Shown: in pieces, positions 28,766 through 29,670 of the stretch | Numbering within the stretch: position 1 is the first letter of the stretch | Layout: each line of letters begins with the position of its first letter | Assembly: GCA_034664105.1 (NCBI GenBank) | Contig: JAXDIH010000175.1 | Location: forward strand, 1-29,670 | Source: JACVRW01 sp034664105 | GTDB lineage: Bacteria > Actinomycetota > Thermoleophilia > Solirubrobacterales > Thermoleophilaceae | DNA: 29,670 nucleotides | Direction: 5' to 3' | Notes under the pieces: model-generated | What the model saw: the letters and a program-made list of their open reading frames with translations, nothing else | Database searches by the model: none | Told to the model about the DNA's origin: nothing | Position numbers and translations under genes: made by a program

Positions 28766-29670
28766 GTCCGGACGGTTGCCGACAGACTCTCCTACGACGA
28801 TTTGTACGCCCGCTGGGAGAAGGGCAACTGGAGCGCCACGGCGATCGACTTCACCGAGGACGCGCGCCAGTGGCGCGAGGAGTTCACCGAGTTCGAGCGC
28901 GAGGCTGCGCTCTGGAACTACGCGCTGTTCTTCTGGGGCGAGGATGCCGTGGCCGACGGCCTGTCGCCCTACATCGACGCCGCGCCGCTCGAGGAGCAGA
29001 AGTACTTCCTCGCCACCCAGCAGGCCGACGAGGCGCGTCACGCGGTCTTCTTCAAGCGCTTCATGCACGAAGTGGTGGGCTTCGGCGACGGCACGATCTC
29101 CTCCGCGCTGGACGCGACCCGCGGCGAGCTGACCTACGGCTTCGTCAAGACGTTCGAGCACCTCGATCGCGTGACCGCCGAGCTGCGCCGCGACCGCTCG
29201 CGCACGAAGCTCGCCCAGGCCGTCGCGATGTACCACGTGATCGTCGAGGCGACGCTGGCCCAGCCGGGCCAGCACTTCATCGAGGCCTACCTGACCGAGC
29301 AGGACGTGCTGCCGGCCTTCCGCGCCGGGATGCGCAACGTCTCGCTCGACGAGCAGCGCCACATCGGCTTCGGGGTCAAGCTGCTGCGCGACCTCGCGTC
29401 CGAGGACCCCGACGTCCCCGAGGCGGTTGCCGACCTGCTGCGCGATGTCCTCCCCCACACCGTCGGCGTGTTCGCCCCGCCCGGCTGGGATCGCCGCTAC
29501 TCGGAGTGCTTCGGCTTCACGCTCGAGGAGATCTACGAGGAGGGCGCGCGCTCCTTCGAGGCCAAGATGCGCGCCGCCGGGATCCCGGTCGAGGACCTCC
29601 CCGGGCCGCTGCTCTACCCGATCGACCTCCCGCCGCGCGAGCGCGCGCTGCGCGGGATGGCGCTGCTGCA
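28748..29670 (+). CDS. R2-like ligand-binding oxidase (R2lox), right end cut off
   Basis: The first 307 codons of a ferritin-like, ribonucleotide-reductase-R2-homologous oxidase with a mixed Mn/Fe site that binds a long-chain fatty-acid-like ligand; it is not a ribonucleotide reductase. Metal ligands by position are Glu 65 in FFWGEDAVADG, Glu 95 and His 98 in QQADEARHAVFF, Glu 167 in YHVIVEATLA, and the Glu/His pair in SLDEQRHIGFG. Val 68 and Tyr 162 are placed to form the Tyr-Val ether cross-link of the family. ATG 28748 gives a plausible N-terminus (MQTNVPVRTVADRLSYDDLY); no ribosome-binding site is possible within the palindrome. The gene is divergent from tetR and likely repressed by it. 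The reading frame is open to the window edge. Confidence 0.93.
   Translation, partial: MQTNVPVRTVADRLSYDDLYARWEKGNWSATAIDFTEDARQWREEFTEFEREAALWNYALFFWGEDAVADGLSPYIDAAPLEEQKYFLATQQADEARHAVFFKRFMHEVVGFGDGTISSALDATRGELTYGFVKTFEHLDRVTAELRRDRSRTKLAQAVAMYHVIVEATLAQPGQHFIEAYLTEQDVLPAFRAGMRNVSLDEQRHIGFGVKLLRDLASEDPDVPEAVADLLRDVLPHTVGVFAPPGWDRRYSECFGFTLEEIYEEGARSFEAKMRAAGIPVEDLPGPLLYPIDLPPRERALRGMALL

Overview
The window is about 29.7 kb of very GC-rich bacterial DNA with short intergenic gaps, many GTG starts and frequent 4-base GTGA/ATGA gene overlaps. Gene content suggests a monoderm actinobacterium: no outer-membrane export genes in the polysaccharide locus, many actinobacterial-type small regulators, and an R2lox oxidase next to a TetR gene. 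A member of Thermoleophilia (Solirubrobacterales-like) is my best guess. That is an inference from style and content, not from a marker gene.

Region 1 (1-432) is the start of cobA (uroporphyrinogen-III C-methyltransferase), running off the left edge. Region 2 (459-15183) is a Wzx/Wzy-type surface or exopolysaccharide locus. It holds a flippase, an O-antigen ligase/polymerase-like protein, a Wzc-like chain-length/ATPase protein, the initiating polyprenyl-phosphate sugar transferase, six glycosyltransferases, a polysaccharide deacetylase-like protein and an FkbM methyltransferase. Its operons alternate in direction. Three convergent pairs meet in the same four bases, CTAG, with no room for a terminator. 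Region 3 (15199-19616, minus strand) is one operon, ccmA-ccmB-ccmC-ccmD-hemA-hemC, which couples heme delivery for cytochrome c maturation to the first steps of heme synthesis. The polysaccharide locus therefore sits between hemC and cobA, genes that are normally neighbours.

Region 4 (19617-19949) is non-coding and unusual: an array of eight GGCGCGCC cores, then a perfect 14-bp inverted repeat, then a promoter. Region 5 (19950-24390) carries a VOC/glyoxalase-like gene, a secreted copper-radical (galactose-oxidase-like) gene broken by a one-base frameshift, moaB and moaC for molybdenum cofactor, a Met8-like precorrin-2 dehydrogenase with an extra N-terminal cysteine cluster, and a probable 41-residue small protein. 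Region 6 (24397-29670) has an aldehyde dehydrogenase, the AAA+ ATPase RarA/MgsA, an Asp-nucleophile alpha/beta hydrolase, a TetR regulator and, divergent from it, an R2lox ligand-binding oxidase that runs off the right edge.

The most notable structures are these. (i) At the ccmA/ccmB junction, a 20-bp tandem duplication of ribosome-binding site, start and stop creates two 7-codon mini-ORFs, each linked to the next by GTGA, like stepping stones. (ii) A 13-bp palindrome at tetR/R2lox has overlapping divergent start codons in its spacer and is translated on both strands. (iii) A TANNNT box lies 6-8 bases before the start codon of ten transcription-unit leader genes, suggesting widespread leaderless transcription. 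I see no rRNA, tRNA, CRISPR array, insertion sequence or phage gene.
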